Below are positions 16,958-25,567 of a DNA stretch of 64,000 nt, one piece after another. Source of the DNA: an uncultured Sphingomonadaceae bacterium (lineage in GTDB: Bacteria > Pseudomonadota > Alphaproteobacteria > Sphingomonadales > Sphingomonadaceae); contig CANLSQ010000002.1 of the NCBI GenBank assembly GCA_947493955.1, positions 730,389-794,388 on the forward strand. Direction: 5' to 3'. The notes beneath the pieces are model-generated. The model saw nothing but the letters and a program-made list of their open reading frames with translations. It searched no databases and had not been told where the DNA came from. The position numbers were made by a program, and so were the translations under genes. How positions within the stretch are numbered: the stretch's first letter is position 1; each line of letters starts with the position of its first letter.

Positions 16958-18541
16958 GTGACCGATTATCGTGAAGCAGCACAGCAATCCAAAGCATGGC
17001 CTTTTGAAGAGGCTCGCAAATTGCTCAAACGCTATCGCGGCGAGCGCGGCGCGCCTGCACCCAAACCCGGTGGTGAGCCGATGTTGTTCGAAACCGGCTA
17101 TGGTCCATCCGGCCTGCCGCATATTGGCACGTTTAACGAAGTGCTGCGCACGACCATGGTACGGCGCGCTTATGAGACGCTGACCGGCAACCCGACGCGG
17201 CTGATTGCTTTTTCCGACGATATGGACGGCTTTCGCAAAGTGCCAACCAATGTGCCTAATCAGGATATGCTGGCCGAGCATCTGCACAAGCCATTGACGC
17301 AGGTGCCCAATCCGTTCGACACAGACTATGACAGCTTCGCCGCCCACAATAACGCGATGCTGCGCGAGTTTCTCGACCGTTTTGGCTTTGATTACGAGTT
17401 CATGTCGTCCACCGAGCAATATACGTCCGGTGCTTTTGACGAAACGCTGAAACTGGTGTTGGCACGTAATCAGCAGATATTGGATATCATGCTGCCCACG
17501 CTCGGCAAGGAGCGTCAGGCGACTTATTCGCCGATATTGCCGATCAGCCCGAAAACAGGTCATGTCCTGCAGGTCCCGGTCGAGATTGTTGACGCGGAAG
17601 CCGGTATTGTTCGCTTTGAAGATGATGGGGAAATGATTGAACATAATGCGCTCACCGGCGGTGCCAAGCTGCAGTGGAAAGTCGATTGGGCGATGCGCTG
17701 GGTCGCTCTGGGCGTTGACTATGAAATGTATGGCAAGGATTTGACCGACAGCGGTGTGCAGTCCGGCAAGATTGCCAAGGTGCTGGGTGCACGCAAGCCG
17801 GATGGCCTGATCTATGAAATGTTCCTCGATGAAAAAGGCGAGAAGATTTCAAAGTCCAAAGGTAATGGTCTGAGCCTCGACGAGTGGTTACGCTATGGCT
17901 CGGAAAACAGTCTCGCTTTCTACATCTACCGCGAACCCAAATCAGCCAAGCAGCTGCACATGGGCGTGATCCCCAAAGCCGTGGACGAATATTTTCAGTT
18001 CCGCGCCAATTGGCATGAGCAGGCTCCTGACAAGCAGCTGGGCAACGCTGTGCATCATGTTCATGGCGGTGACGTCCCATCCGATACGATTCCGGTGACC
18101 TTTGGATTGCTGCTTAATCTGGTTGGCGTGATGGGCGATGCGGACCGCGAACAAATCTGGGGCTATTTGCGCCAATATGCACCGGATGCCACGCCGGAGA
18201 AATATCCTGATCTCGATGAACTGATCGGCAATGCAATGGCCTATCACAAGGATTTCATCGCGCCGACATTGCACCGTCGTAAACCGGAAGGCGTGGAAGT
18301 GGCCGCGCTGGAACGACTGGACAGCGAGCTGAGTGCTTTACCCAATGATGCAGCCGCCGAAGATATCCAGACGATTGTTTATACCATCGGTAAAGAAGGC
18401 GGTTTCGATAATCTGCGTGACTGGTTCAAGGCTCTTTACGAGACCTTGCTGGGCAGCTCGCAAGGACCGCGCATGGGTAGCTTCATCGCGCTCTATGGTA
18501 TCGACAACACGCGCAAACTGATCGTGGAGGCCCTGTCATGA
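16958..18541 (+). CDS. lysK: Class I lysyl-tRNA synthetase
   Basis: A 527-residue class I (Rossmann-fold) LysRS, unrelated to the class II LysS of most bacteria. The HIGH-like box is PSGLPHIGTF (HIG at 55-57) and the KMSKS box is KISKSKGNG (about 295). It charges tRNA-Lys in the cytosol. GTG 16958 is preferred over the in-frame TTG at 16934: AGGA lies nine bases before it and MTDYREA matches the family's N-terminus. Class I LysRS is the usual form in archaea and alphaproteobacteria. Its TGA overlaps the ATG of the DUF3291 gene, giving a coupled unit with that gene and the small asparaginase. Confidence 0.94.
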   Translation: MTDYREAAQQSKAWPFEEARKLLKRYRGERGAPAPKPGGEPMLFETGYGPSGLPHIGTFNEVLRTTMVRRAYETLTGNPTRLIAFSDDMDGFRKVPTNVPNQDMLAEHLHKPLTQVPNPFDTDYDSFAAHNNAMLREFLDRFGFDYEFMSSTEQYTSGAFDETLKLVLARNQQILDIMLPTLGKERQATYSPILPISPKTGHVLQVPVEIVDAEAGIVRFEDDGEMIEHNALTGGAKLQWKVDWAMRWVALGVDYEMYGKDLTDSGVQSGKIAKVLGARKPDGLIYEMFLDEKGEKISKSKGNGLSLDEWLRYGSENSLAFYIYREPKSAKQLHMGVIPKAVDEYFQFRANWHEQAPDKQLGNAVHHVHGGDVPSDTIPVTFGLLLNLVGVMGDADREQIWGYLRQYAPDATPEKYPDLDELIGNAMAYHKDFIAPTLHRRKPEGVEVAALERLDSELSALPNDAAAEDIQTIVYTIGKEGGFDNLRDWFKALYETLLGSSQGPRMGSFIALYGIDNTRKLIVEALS

Positions 18542-18567
18542 ATAGCGGTGTCATGAATAGCGGTGTG
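18538..18567 (+). repeat. 15-bp tandem duplication carrying two start codons
   Basis: ATGAATAGCGGTGT[C/G] occurs twice in succession, so the DUF3291 protein can start with MNSGVMNSGV or with the second copy alone. The first ATG overlaps the lysK stop as ATGA; the second begins 12 bases after that stop. Confidence 0.9.
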
Positions 18568-19053
18568 AGTGGTTACCATCTCGCGCAGATTAATATACTG
18601 CGCTTTAAAAGGCCGAAAGATGATCCCGCTAATGGTGACTTTATGGATGCTCTCGACCCGGTAAATGCACTGGCCGACAAGGCGCCGGGATTTGTCTGGC
18701 GGTTAGTAGGCGAGGGCAATGACGCTGTCGATATTGACCCGGTTCCGGACGACCCGCGGCTGGCCGTGAACATGTCGGTTTGGGAAGATGTCCAATCACT
18801 GGGAGACTTTGTTTACAAAAATCCCGAGCATCTGGCGATCATGCGCCGCCGCAAGGAATGGGCGGAGCACATGGAGGTTTATCAAGCTTTATGGTGGGTT
18901 CCGATTGGCCATATTCCTTCGGTGGAAGAAGGTTTGGGGAAAATTGACATGCTTGAGCAACAAGGTGTTTCCGCTGACGTCTTCACTTTCCGCCAGCCAT
19001 TTGATGCGCCTGATGGGACGCCTGCCATACCCGTACTGGATGAATGCGCCTGA
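18538..19053 (+). CDS. DUF3291 domain-containing protein
   Basis: A 171-residue protein (166 from the second ATG) with the DUF3291 pattern: YHLAQINILRFK, then DPVNALADKAPGFVWRL, MSVWEDVQSLGDFVY, RRRKEWAEHM and ALWWVPIGHIPSVEEG. The fold is expected to be a dimeric alpha-beta barrel of the antibiotic biosynthesis monooxygenase/chlorite dismutase kind, but no reaction is established for DUF3291. Translation starts at a duplicated ATG coupled to the lysK stop, and its own stop TGA overlaps the next ATG (TGATG). The tight linkage to LysRS and an asparaginase-like protein may be only co-expression. Confidence 0.85.
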   Translation: MNSGVMNSGVSGYHLAQINILRFKRPKDDPANGDFMDALDPVNALADKAPGFVWRLVGEGNDAVDIDPVPDDPRLAVNMSVWEDVQSLGDFVYKNPEHLAIMRRRKEWAEHMEVYQALWWVPIGHIPSVEEGLGKIDMLEQQGVSADVFTFRQPFDAPDGTPAIPVLDECA

Positions 19054-19532
19054 TGATCGATATTTTCACGACCGGCGGGACGATCGACAAGATCTATTTT
19101 GATGCCCTGTCGGAATATCATATCGGCCCGACCCCTTTGCCCGATATATTGGCGGAAAATAATGTCTATGTTCCCCACCGCGTGACACAGTTGATGCGCA
19201 AGGACAGCCTCGAACTGACTGACGATGATCGGCAGATGATCCATGACGCCGTGGCGGCTAGCGATGCCGACAAGATACTCGTGACCCATGGCACCGATAC
19301 GATGGTGCAAACCGGCAAGATTCTGGCAGACATAACGGACAAAACCATTGTACTAACAGGTGCAATGCAGCCGGCAACTTTGCGCAATAGCGATGCCGAA
19401 TTTAATGTCGGCTTTGCTCTAGCCGCGACTCAGACATTGCCGCACGGGGTGTATATCGCGATGAACGGTGAAGTGTTCGATCCGGCGACTGCCAGGAAGG
19501 ATCGTGATGCGCACCGCTTCATTCGTGCGTAG
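19053..19532 (+). CDS. Single-domain asparaginase-like protein
   Basis: A 159-residue protein that corresponds only to the N-terminal domain of L-asparaginases (normally about 330 residues). The catalytic set is intact: TGGTID with T10, HGTDT with T81-D82, and MNGEVFDPATARK, where K149 aligns with K162 of E. coli enzyme II. It ends shortly after that Lys with a normal stop, with no remnant of the C-terminal domain downstream, so it looks like a genuine short form rather than a truncation. It overlaps the DUF3291 stop by one base and its own 3' end overlaps the convergent YeeE gene by 14 bases. Activity and substrate are unproven. Confidence 0.85.
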   Translation: MIDIFTTGGTIDKIYFDALSEYHIGPTPLPDILAENNVYVPHRVTQLMRKDSLELTDDDRQMIHDAVAASDADKILVTHGTDTMVQTGKILADITDKTIVLTGAMQPATLRNSDAEFNVGFALAATQTLPHGVYIAMNGEVFDPATARKDRDAHRFIRA

Positions 19533-20475
19533 GTTTTTTGAACCACTGACTCTGAGTAACAGCTTTTGTGGCATAGGGCATAGCTACCAGCATGACCGCA
19601 ATGGTTGCGATCATCACCAGATAAGCCACGGCGCCATAAAGCGTTAATCCCGGTGCGGTCCACATCAGTAAGACATCATTGCCGCCCGGCACGGTCGCAG
19701 CGCCAATACCCATTAGGAACCCCCCGGACAGATTGGCGACGGCCAGCTTCCACGTACCGAATTGAGGATGAAATTTGTTTTTGAGCCAGCTGCTGAAAAC
19801 CGCACCGGCGAATAAAGCGATGACGGCTATCTCCACGGTCATCCCAACGGAAAGGCCCTGTCCAGCCAGCAAACTGTTGAGTACTGCAGCATAGGACCAT
19901 TCCGGACGTGTGCCATAGATCAGAGCCGCGGTGATCCCGATGGTGAGCAAGGCCAGCATCGCCATGTTACGCTTAACGATGATCAGCCAGAGACTGAGCA
20001 GAGACAGGCCCGCAAAGCCGAGTAGCACGCCCTGTTTAATGATATCATCTTCGATCGCGGTTCGCCCGGTCACCACCACTGGACCAAAGGGGTTGAGCGC
20101 GTCGACGCGCAGCAGCAGCATCGCGAGGGCCAAGCCGACAAAGGTCAGCAGATAACTGAACTTTCCTGCCCCAATATAACCAACTGTACCAACAAAACAG
20201 CCGCGATTGATGAGCGCGCCAACCCCCATGATCGCCGCCCCGAAAAACAGCTGCCAACCGATTTCGATATCGACCGGAATATGGGCGCGTCCGGAATATT
20301 GCAGCAGCAAGAACAGCACCAGTCCGGCCCAGGAAGCAACGATAAGCAAGCCGAATAACCAGTCCATTTTACCCTGATTCACCCAGCGCATCGTGGCGGC
20401 AACTGTACATGTAGCGACGCGAACGAGAGCAAAGCCCAGAATGAAGGCAAGCGGAACGATCAGGAAGGACGTCAT
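19519..20475 (-). CDS. YeeE/YedE (TsuA-like) sulfur transport family protein
   Basis: A 318-residue membrane protein with about nine or ten helices. The family motif with a conserved Cys is INRGCFVGTVGYIGAGK; the symmetry-related motif in the second half is GIGAATVPGGNDVLLMW and lacks Cys. TsuA-type proteins import thiosulfate through stepping Cys residues; related proteins may move other sulfur species. It lies directly behind a TetR gene (one-base junction) and opposite a glutathione S-transferase gene, which suggests a response to sulfur or thiol-reactive compounds (inference). Confidence 0.85.
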   Translation of the reverse strand: MTSFLIVPLAFILGFALVRVATCTVAATMRWVNQGKMDWLFGLLIVASWAGLVLFLLLQYSGRAHIPVDIEIGWQLFFGAAIMGVGALINRGCFVGTVGYIGAGKFSYLLTFVGLALAMLLLRVDALNPFGPVVVTGRTAIEDDIIKQGVLLGFAGLSLLSLWLIIVKRNMAMLALLTIGITAALIYGTRPEWSYAAVLNSLLAGQGLSVGMTVEIAVIALFAGAVFSSWLKNKFHPQFGTWKLAVANLSGGFLMGIGAATVPGGNDVLLMWTAPGLTLYGAVAYLVMIATIAVMLVAMPYATKAVTQSQWFKKPTHE

Positions 20476-21018
20476 TTAAATGCCACTCTTTTCGGCGAGA
20501 TCCTCTGCAACCTGATCGAGATAGCGCGCATCTCCCATGGCGACAGAAAGGATCATCGCGCCTTGCAACGCGGAAATGATGTGAGAGGCGTTGAGATTGG
20601 CGGACGGTCCATCTTCCGCCAAAGCTGTTTCTGTCCATGTCATCAGCCGCGTGAAATAGCTGTTCACCGCCTCTTGCACAGCGGGAGGTAGTTGCGGACT
20701 GACCGACCCCAGGACTGCGCACAGGCAGCTGCTTTCTCCTTCAGCATAGGCCGCACGATAAGCCTCCACCAGCCGAGCGAGACGAATCTTTACCGAATCA
20801 TCCGCAGCATCTGGCGCACCCAGATTATCCAGCAGATTGTCCGTATATCGTTCGACCACGGCCTTGCCGAGATCTTCCTTGTGCGGGAAATGATAGTGCA
20901 CGGACGCGCTTTTCATATCCAGCGCAGCGGCAATATCGCGAAAGCTAAGTCCCGCAAAACCGCCCTGTCGATAGCCACGTTCGGCAATATCCAATATCTG
21001 ATCGCGCTTGCTGATCAT
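20476..21018 (-). CDS. TetR/AcrR family regulator of YeeE and GST genes
   Basis: A 180-residue TetR regulator with an N-terminal helix-turn-helix (GLSFRDIAAALDMKSASVHYHFPHKEDL, about 24-51). The ligand domain holds CLC in ESSCLCAVLG, two close cysteines (about 98-100) that could sense thiols or electrophiles. It is followed immediately by the YeeE gene and is divergent from GST-cupin. The 107-base intergenic space contains two CCTATC-GATAGG palindromes, one of them a perfect 16-mer; these are the natural candidates for its operators, so it probably represses both directions. Confidence 0.88.
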   Translation of the reverse strand: MISKRDQILDIAERGYRQGGFAGLSFRDIAAALDMKSASVHYHFPHKEDLGKAVVERYTDNLLDNLGAPDAADDSVKIRLARLVEAYRAAYAEGESSCLCAVLGSVSPQLPPAVQEAVNSYFTRLMTWTETALAEDGPSANLNASHIISALQGAMILSVAMGDARYLDQVAEDLAEKSGI

Positions 21019-21042
21019 GTTTGCTCCAACTGAATTTACTTA

Positions 21043-21058
21043 CCTATCACAAGATAGG
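21043..21058. promoter_or_regulatory. Candidate TetR operator 1
   Basis: Inverted repeat CCTATC-ACAA-GATAGG lies 25 bases upstream of the TetR start. It shares both arms with operator 2, which is centred about 45 bases further on, so the two sites sit roughly four helical turns apart on one face. Confidence 0.65.
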
Positions 21059-21087
21059 GGTTGATCAAGTGAGATTCCAGTGATACC

Positions 21088-21103
21088 TACCTATCGATAG
21101 GTA
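21088..21103. promoter_or_regulatory. Candidate TetR operator 2 (perfect 16-bp palindrome)
   Basis: TACCTATCGATAGGTA is a perfect palindrome 22 bases before the GST start codon and would overlap the GST promoter or 5' leader. Its half-site ACCTATC recurs in operator 1. Confidence 0.75.
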
Positions 21104-21125
21104 ATTAACAAGAAGGACCCCGACT

Positions 21126-21746
21126 ATGAAGATTTATGATTTTGAAGGTTTCCCCAATCCGGCGCGTGTTCGTATTGCGCTGAAAGAAAAAGGCCTGTTT
21201 GATCAGGTCGAGTTTATTTCCATCAACGTGCCCGAAGGCGAGCATCGGAAACCTGAATTTGTTGAAAAGAATCCATCAGCGGCCGTACCGGTGCTGGAAC
21301 TGGATGACGGAACCACCATTTCTGAATGTAGCGCGATCACGGAATATATTGATAATTTGACGGGTGAGCAGGAATTGACAGGCAAATCGCCGAAGGAGCG
21401 CGGTGTGATCGCGATGATGCAGCGCCGCGCAGAAGCGGGACTGCTTGATGCGGTCGGGACTTATTTTCACCATGCCACGCCGGGACTGGGTAAAGCGATA
21501 GAAACCTATCAATGTGCAGAATGGGGCAATCATCAAAAGGAACGGGCCGTGTCTACTATGCGTTATCTTGATACTGTTTTGGCGCAACAACCCTATCTGG
21601 CGGGAGACGGATTCTCTGTCGCCGATATTACTGCCTTTGCCGGACTTGGCTTTGCTGATTTCGCGGGCGTTGAAACTCCTGCAGATTGTAAAAATCTTGC
21701 GCAGTGGCGCGCAAAGGTGGAAGCTCGCCCGAGCATCGCAGGTTGA
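21126..21746 (+). CDS. Glutathione S-transferase family protein
   Basis: A 206-residue GST with thioredoxin-like N-terminal domain: FEGFPNPARVRIALKEKG, AAVPVLELDDGTTISECSAI (cis-Pro and glutathione-binding E-S pair), and an all-helical C-domain ending with LAGDGFSVADITAFAGLGF, the N-capping box. It would conjugate glutathione to electrophiles or act as a thiol transferase. AAGGA stands well placed before ATG 21126. It is preceded by the TetR operators and followed by the cupin gene at 14 bases, so a TetR-controlled stress operon is likely. Confidence 0.92.
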   Translation: MKIYDFEGFPNPARVRIALKEKGLFDQVEFISINVPEGEHRKPEFVEKNPSAAVPVLELDDGTTISECSAITEYIDNLTGEQELTGKSPKERGVIAMMQRRAEAGLLDAVGTYFHHATPGLGKAIETYQCAEWGNHQKERAVSTMRYLDTVLAQQPYLAGDGFSVADITAFAGLGFADFAGVETPADCKNLAQWRAKVEARPSIAG

Positions 21747-21760
21747 ATGGAGACTCGCAA

Positions 21761-22441
21761 ATGAGGATCAATGCCGATTTTGATAAGCCCGTGGTTCTTC
21801 GCCCGGAGGATATGAAATGGGTTCCTTCTCCGCTACCCGGTGTCGAGCGCAAGATGCTCGACCGGGTGGGCGGAGAGGTTGCGCGTGCAACGTCGCTGGT
21901 GCGCTATGCCCCTGGCAGCTATTTCGATCCGCATGTCCATAGCGGCGGTGAAGAGTTTTTGGTTGTCGAAGGCGTGTTCTCTGACGAGCATGGTGATTTT
22001 CCGGCTGGCACCTATGTGCGCAATCCCATCGGGACCAGCCACAAACCGCATAGTCAGGATGGTTGTATCATATTGGTGAAGCTCCACCAGTTTGACGCGG
22101 CCGATACCAGGCAATTCTCACTCGACATCAACGCTCTGGAATTTGAAGATGGTGGTGCGCCTGGCGTGGAATTCGCATGGCTGCATCACTTTGAAGGCGA
22201 GGATGTAAAGATCGTAAGATGGGCACCGGGCAGCAGCTATCCAGAGCATGTCCATGAAGGCGGGAGTGAAACTTTTATACTTGAAGGCAGTCTGTCCGAC
22301 GAACATGGCGACTATCCCACCGGCACTTGGGACCGCACGCCGCCGGGCTGGATGCACACACCCTATAGCAAAGAAGGATGCTTGGCCTGGACAAAGACCG
22401 GCCATCTGACACCGGGAAAGCTAGGGAAATTTGCCGCTTAG
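21761..22441 (+). CDS. Double-cupin (ChrR-like) protein
   Basis: A 226-residue protein with two consecutive cupin domains, each with the pattern PGSYFDPHVHSGGEEFLV/PGSSYPEHVHEGGSETFIL and a following SDEHGDFPAGTYVRNPIG/SDEHGDYPTGTWDRTPPG. His and Glu in each HxHxGGxE motif should bind one metal per domain. This resembles the cupin half of ChrR anti-sigma factors, but the zinc-binding helical part and a sigma-factor gene are missing, so an enzymatic or metal-sensing role in electrophile stress is more likely. ATG 21761 is chosen over a longer frame that would overlap GST. Its end overlaps the convergent desaturase gene by four bases. Confidence 0.85.
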   Translation: MRINADFDKPVVLRPEDMKWVPSPLPGVERKMLDRVGGEVARATSLVRYAPGSYFDPHVHSGGEEFLVVEGVFSDEHGDFPAGTYVRNPIGTSHKPHSQDGCIILVKLHQFDAADTRQFSLDINALEFEDGGAPGVEFAWLHHFEGEDVKIVRWAPGSSYPEHVHEGGSETFILEGSLSDEHGDYPTGTWDRTPPGWMHTPYSKEGCLAWTKTGHLTPGKLGKFAA

Positions 22442-23499
22442 GCTGCGGCGGGCCGGGTGACCTGCTTCAATACGTCCCGGTAACTGTCCGCAATGGTCAT
22501 CCGTTTGTCCATACCTTCCGACAATAGCAATGCGTGCGCCTTTGGCAGATTATAGCATGGTACGCCCATGAAAAGGTGATGCTCGCTATGATAGTTCACC
22601 CAGTAAGGCGCAACCGTTGTACGTTCCAACAGGTTCGCATAAGTCGTGCGGGCATGGGTGAAAGGATCTCCGCTACCCGTGGTGGTACAGGCATGTTCGG
22701 CAATATTGCGGATGCGCAGGACCAGCTGGAAGGTTGTAGCAAGCGCGATGATCCAGATCAGAAATGGAATGATGCCCAATGTGAGCAGGCTGGCGGCCAG
22801 CACAATAAGCTGGATCAGCAGAAAGCGCCCGACCGTCTTTGTGGTACGCACTGCTCCGTCCAAATTTGTTACCGGGGCCGAGACACCGGCGGCACCGCCG
22901 CGATTGAACGCCGTGCCTGCTGATGTGTCTCGCTTGCCATTACCGTCGGTTAAAGGCGAGCCTTGCAGCATTGCCTTCAAGCCCAGCCATGCCGCGACCA
23001 TCTGACCGCTGCGCTGTTTCAAAAAAGTTTGCCCGGTCAAATCGCGGAAGGCTTTACGCCTCATGCTCGCGAGCGTTGTCGGAAACGGTTTTGACAGAGC
23101 AAGATCGGGGTCTTCCGGTTGCTGTGTGTATTTGTGATGGGTCAGGTGATAGGCTCTGTAACTGTGCAGATCGCTTCCTGTCGCCGCACCGGTTAGCCAT
23201 TGACCGGCGAAATTATTGACCTTGCGATTGGGATGAAGCAGGCCATGCGCGCCTTCGTGCATCAAAATGGAAAGGCCCAATTGCCGCCCGCCGACGATGG
23301 CGATAGCAAAGGGAAAGGCGATGAGGCCCGCTAGCCAGTGCCAATCCCACAACAATGCAGTACCCGCCAAAACTGCCGCCGTTGTTAACCAGCCATGCAG
23401 GATCAACCAAAGGCCCCGGGATGGTGATATGCGTGTCAAACGTGCCCAATCATCGCGGGTAAAAACATCTGTAGGTCGGGCGGCTTTAACAGCTGGCAT
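22438..23499 (-). CDS. Fatty acid desaturase family protein
   Basis: A 353-residue membrane di-iron enzyme. Three His boxes are present: HEGAHG (81-85), HLTHH (118-122) and HSEHH (304-308), with hydrophobic helices between. It could desaturate or hydroxylate membrane lipids or carotenoids; the boxes alone do not tell which. A Gly/Ala-rich soluble insert (about 185-220) lies between the second and third box. It is convergent with the cupin gene; the SDR gene upstream stops 94 bases before its start. Confidence 0.9.
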   Translation of the reverse strand: MPAVKAARPTDVFTRDDWARLTRISPSRGLWLILHGWLTTAAVLAGTALLWDWHWLAGLIAFPFAIAIVGGRQLGLSILMHEGAHGLLHPNRKVNNFAGQWLTGAATGSDLHSYRAYHLTHHKYTQQPEDPDLALSKPFPTTLASMRRKAFRDLTGQTFLKQRSGQMVAAWLGLKAMLQGSPLTDGNGKRDTSAGTAFNRGGAAGVSAPVTNLDGAVRTTKTVGRFLLIQLIVLAASLLTLGIIPFLIWIIALATTFQLVLRIRNIAEHACTTTGSGDPFTHARTTYANLLERTTVAPYWVNYHSEHHLFMGVPCYNLPKAHALLLSEGMDKRMTIADSYRDVLKQVTRPAAA

Positions 23500-23592
23500 G
23501 ACCGCTATAATAGGCTAATTTCTGCCAAAAATCCAGTTTTTCCGGGAAAAGCGACAAGCCTTGCATTCCGTAACGGAAAATGAGCCCGCACG

Positions 23593-24399
23593 CTAAATTT
23601 CGATCAGTCCGTTCTCGATAGCGTCTATACGCTGCCGCATCGCAACGCGGGTCTCGCCAGCATCTGTTGGACAGACCAATATGCCGCCGCCTGCTGCCAT
23701 AACGCGTTCTATGTCCGGCCACATCGCATCAGGGGTTTTGGCCTCTCGCCACATGCCGGCAATTTTGGGATCCATATGACGTTCACCGCCGAAGCGTTCG
23801 GGGCGGGCTTTGGCGCCATCCCAGATTTCGGTATTGAGCAGGCCGGGGCACAATATAGTGGTCTCAATATCCTTAACCGCCAGCTCGCCCCGTAGCGCCT
23901 CGGCAACCGCCATCGTACCATGCTTTGTTGCGGCATAGAGCGGAAAGTCGCCTTCAGGCGCGCGCAGCGCAGCGGTCGAGGCGGTAATTCCGACGTGACG
24001 GGGGTCGCCTTTGAGCAGGGGGGCAAAGCATTGCGCCGTCCAGATAGCGCCCAGCACATTTACATCATAGGCCCAGCGCACCTGATCTGGCTTGCCCTCC
24101 AGCAAGGTCGCGCCGACGCCCACGCCAGCGTTGATCCATAGCATGGCGAGATCGCCATGATCGGCGGCAAAACGCTCGGCCGCCAAAGCAACAGCATTGC
24201 GGTCGCTAATATCGAAAGCCATAGAAAACGCACCACTGCCGATTTCCAGGGCCACTGTTGCGGCCGCTTCTTCGCGGATATCTTGAACGCAGACAGTCAT
24301 CCCGGCTTCTGCGAGTTTGACGGCCAGCATCTTGCCAATGCCATCGCCCGCGCCGGTCACCATGGCGGTGCGTCCAGCGTAGCTGCCGAGTTTTGTCAT
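23593..24399 (-). CDS. SDR family NAD(P)-dependent oxidoreductase
   Basis: A 268-residue short-chain dehydrogenase. The Rossmann motif is TGAGDGIGK, followed by VCVQDIREE, where Asp favours NAD. Catalytic Ser is in ITASTAALRAPEG and the YxxxK pair in PLYAATKHG. The extended C-terminus (DIERVMAAGGGILVCPTDAG) is seen in SDRs without specificity assigned. It follows argE by four bases on the same strand, so the two share an mRNA, although no shared pathway is evident. Confidence 0.9.
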   Translation of the reverse strand: MTKLGSYAGRTAMVTGAGDGIGKMLAVKLAEAGMTVCVQDIREEAAATVALEIGSGAFSMAFDISDRNAVALAAERFAADHGDLAMLWINAGVGVGATLLEGKPDQVRWAYDVNVLGAIWTAQCFAPLLKGDPRHVGITASTAALRAPEGDFPLYAATKHGTMAVAEALRGELAVKDIETTILCPGLLNTEIWDGAKARPERFGGERHMDPKIAGMWREAKTPDAMWPDIERVMAAGGGILVCPTDAGETRVAMRQRIDAIENGLIEI

Positions 24400-24403
24400 G
24401 CGT

Positions 24404-25567
24404 TTACTCCTGCCGCAATTCTTCCGACAGTCTTAGCATAAAATCTGCGCCGCGACTGAACTGATCGAGGCTGATATATTCATTGGGTTGATGGGCCTGC
24501 TCAATCGACCCCGGCCCGCAAACCACGGTGGGAAAACCGGCCTGCTGGAACTGCCCGGCCTCCGCGGCATAAGAGACAACACCAGCCGGTGTATTATCCC
24601 CGGTCAATTTTCGCACAAAGGCTTCCGCTTTCTCTGAACCGGATTGCCCAAGCGGTGGTGCATTGGACAGCTGTTCAACGCGTACCCCTGTTTCAGGGAA
24701 GGCTTCTTTCAATTGTGTGTCGAGAGCGGCGGCTTTTTCCTTGAACGGTGCCAGAACTGCTTCGGGGTCGACGGAAGGCGGGCATCGCAGATCAAATATG
24801 AAATGCGCCCGCCGGGCCAATATGTTGGCCGCAGTGCCTCCATCCATCTTGCCAATGGTAAGCGTTGCGTGCGGCGGCGTGAACGGCGAATTCGGGTCGG
24901 CCGTCTCCCAAAGCCCTCGTGCCAGTTCGGCCAGGTCATGCATTAGCTCGATAGCCACCATATTGGCGGAGATTCCAAGATGAGTGAGGCTGCTATGAGC
25001 CTCATGGCCAAGTATCTCGACTTCATGGACACAAATGCCTTTATGCCCGGTGATCGTCTTCATCATTGTCGGTTCGCCGATGATCGCCAGGGCTGGGGCG
25101 GGAAGGGTTGCGGCCATCTCTTCAATCATGGCCGGCGCGCCAAGACAGCCAACCTCCTCATCATAGCTGATCGCGAGATGGACCGGACGCTTGCCGTCTT
25201 TCAGCATCGGAGCGGCGGCCAAGGCCAGCGCGATGAAGCCTTTCATGTCGCAGGTTCCGCGTCCATGCAACAGGCCATCACGCTCTGTCACCACAAACGG
25301 ATCGCTCGACCAGTCTTGTCCATCTACCGGTACGACATCGCTGTGGCCTGACAGGATGACCCCGCCTGCGACATCCGGACCAATGGTGGCATAGAGATTG
25401 GCCTTGGACCCATCAGCACTAATCAGCCGCGTGGTGCCGATGTCATATTGCGCGAGATATTCCTCAACCCAGCTGATCAGTTGCAGGTTGCTATTTCGCG
25501 ACGTCGTATCGAAAGAAATCAGCGAATCGAGGATAGATAATGCCGGTTTAATTAACAGATTTGTCAT
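24404..25567 (-). CDS. argE: Acetylornithine deacetylase (M20 family)
   Basis: A 387-residue M20 metallohydrolase. The metal-binding set is SGHSDVVPVDG (His), GRGTCDMKGF (Asp), and SYDEEVGCLGA (catalytic Glu pair), with a dimerisation insert in the middle (HSSLTHLG, TLTIGKMDGGTAANI). This pattern is typical of ArgE, which removes the acetyl group from N-acetylornithine in arginine synthesis; succinyl-diaminopimelate desuccinylase is a near relative but has different surrounding motifs. The start at 25567 gives the usual length. It heads a two-gene unit with the SDR. Confidence 0.87.
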   Translation of the reverse strand: MTNLLIKPALSILDSLISFDTTSRNSNLQLISWVEEYLAQYDIGTTRLISADGSKANLYATIGPDVAGGVILSGHSDVVPVDGQDWSSDPFVVTERDGLLHGRGTCDMKGFIALALAAAPMLKDGKRPVHLAISYDEEVGCLGAPAMIEEMAATLPAPALAIIGEPTMMKTITGHKGICVHEVEILGHEAHSSLTHLGISANMVAIELMHDLAELARGLWETADPNSPFTPPHATLTIGKMDGGTAANILARRAHFIFDLRCPPSVDPEAVLAPFKEKAAALDTQLKEAFPETGVRVEQLSNAPPLGQSGSEKAEAFVRKLTGDNTPAGVVSYAAEAGQFQQAGFPTVVCGPGSIEQAHQPNEYISLDQFSRGADFMLRLSEELRQE

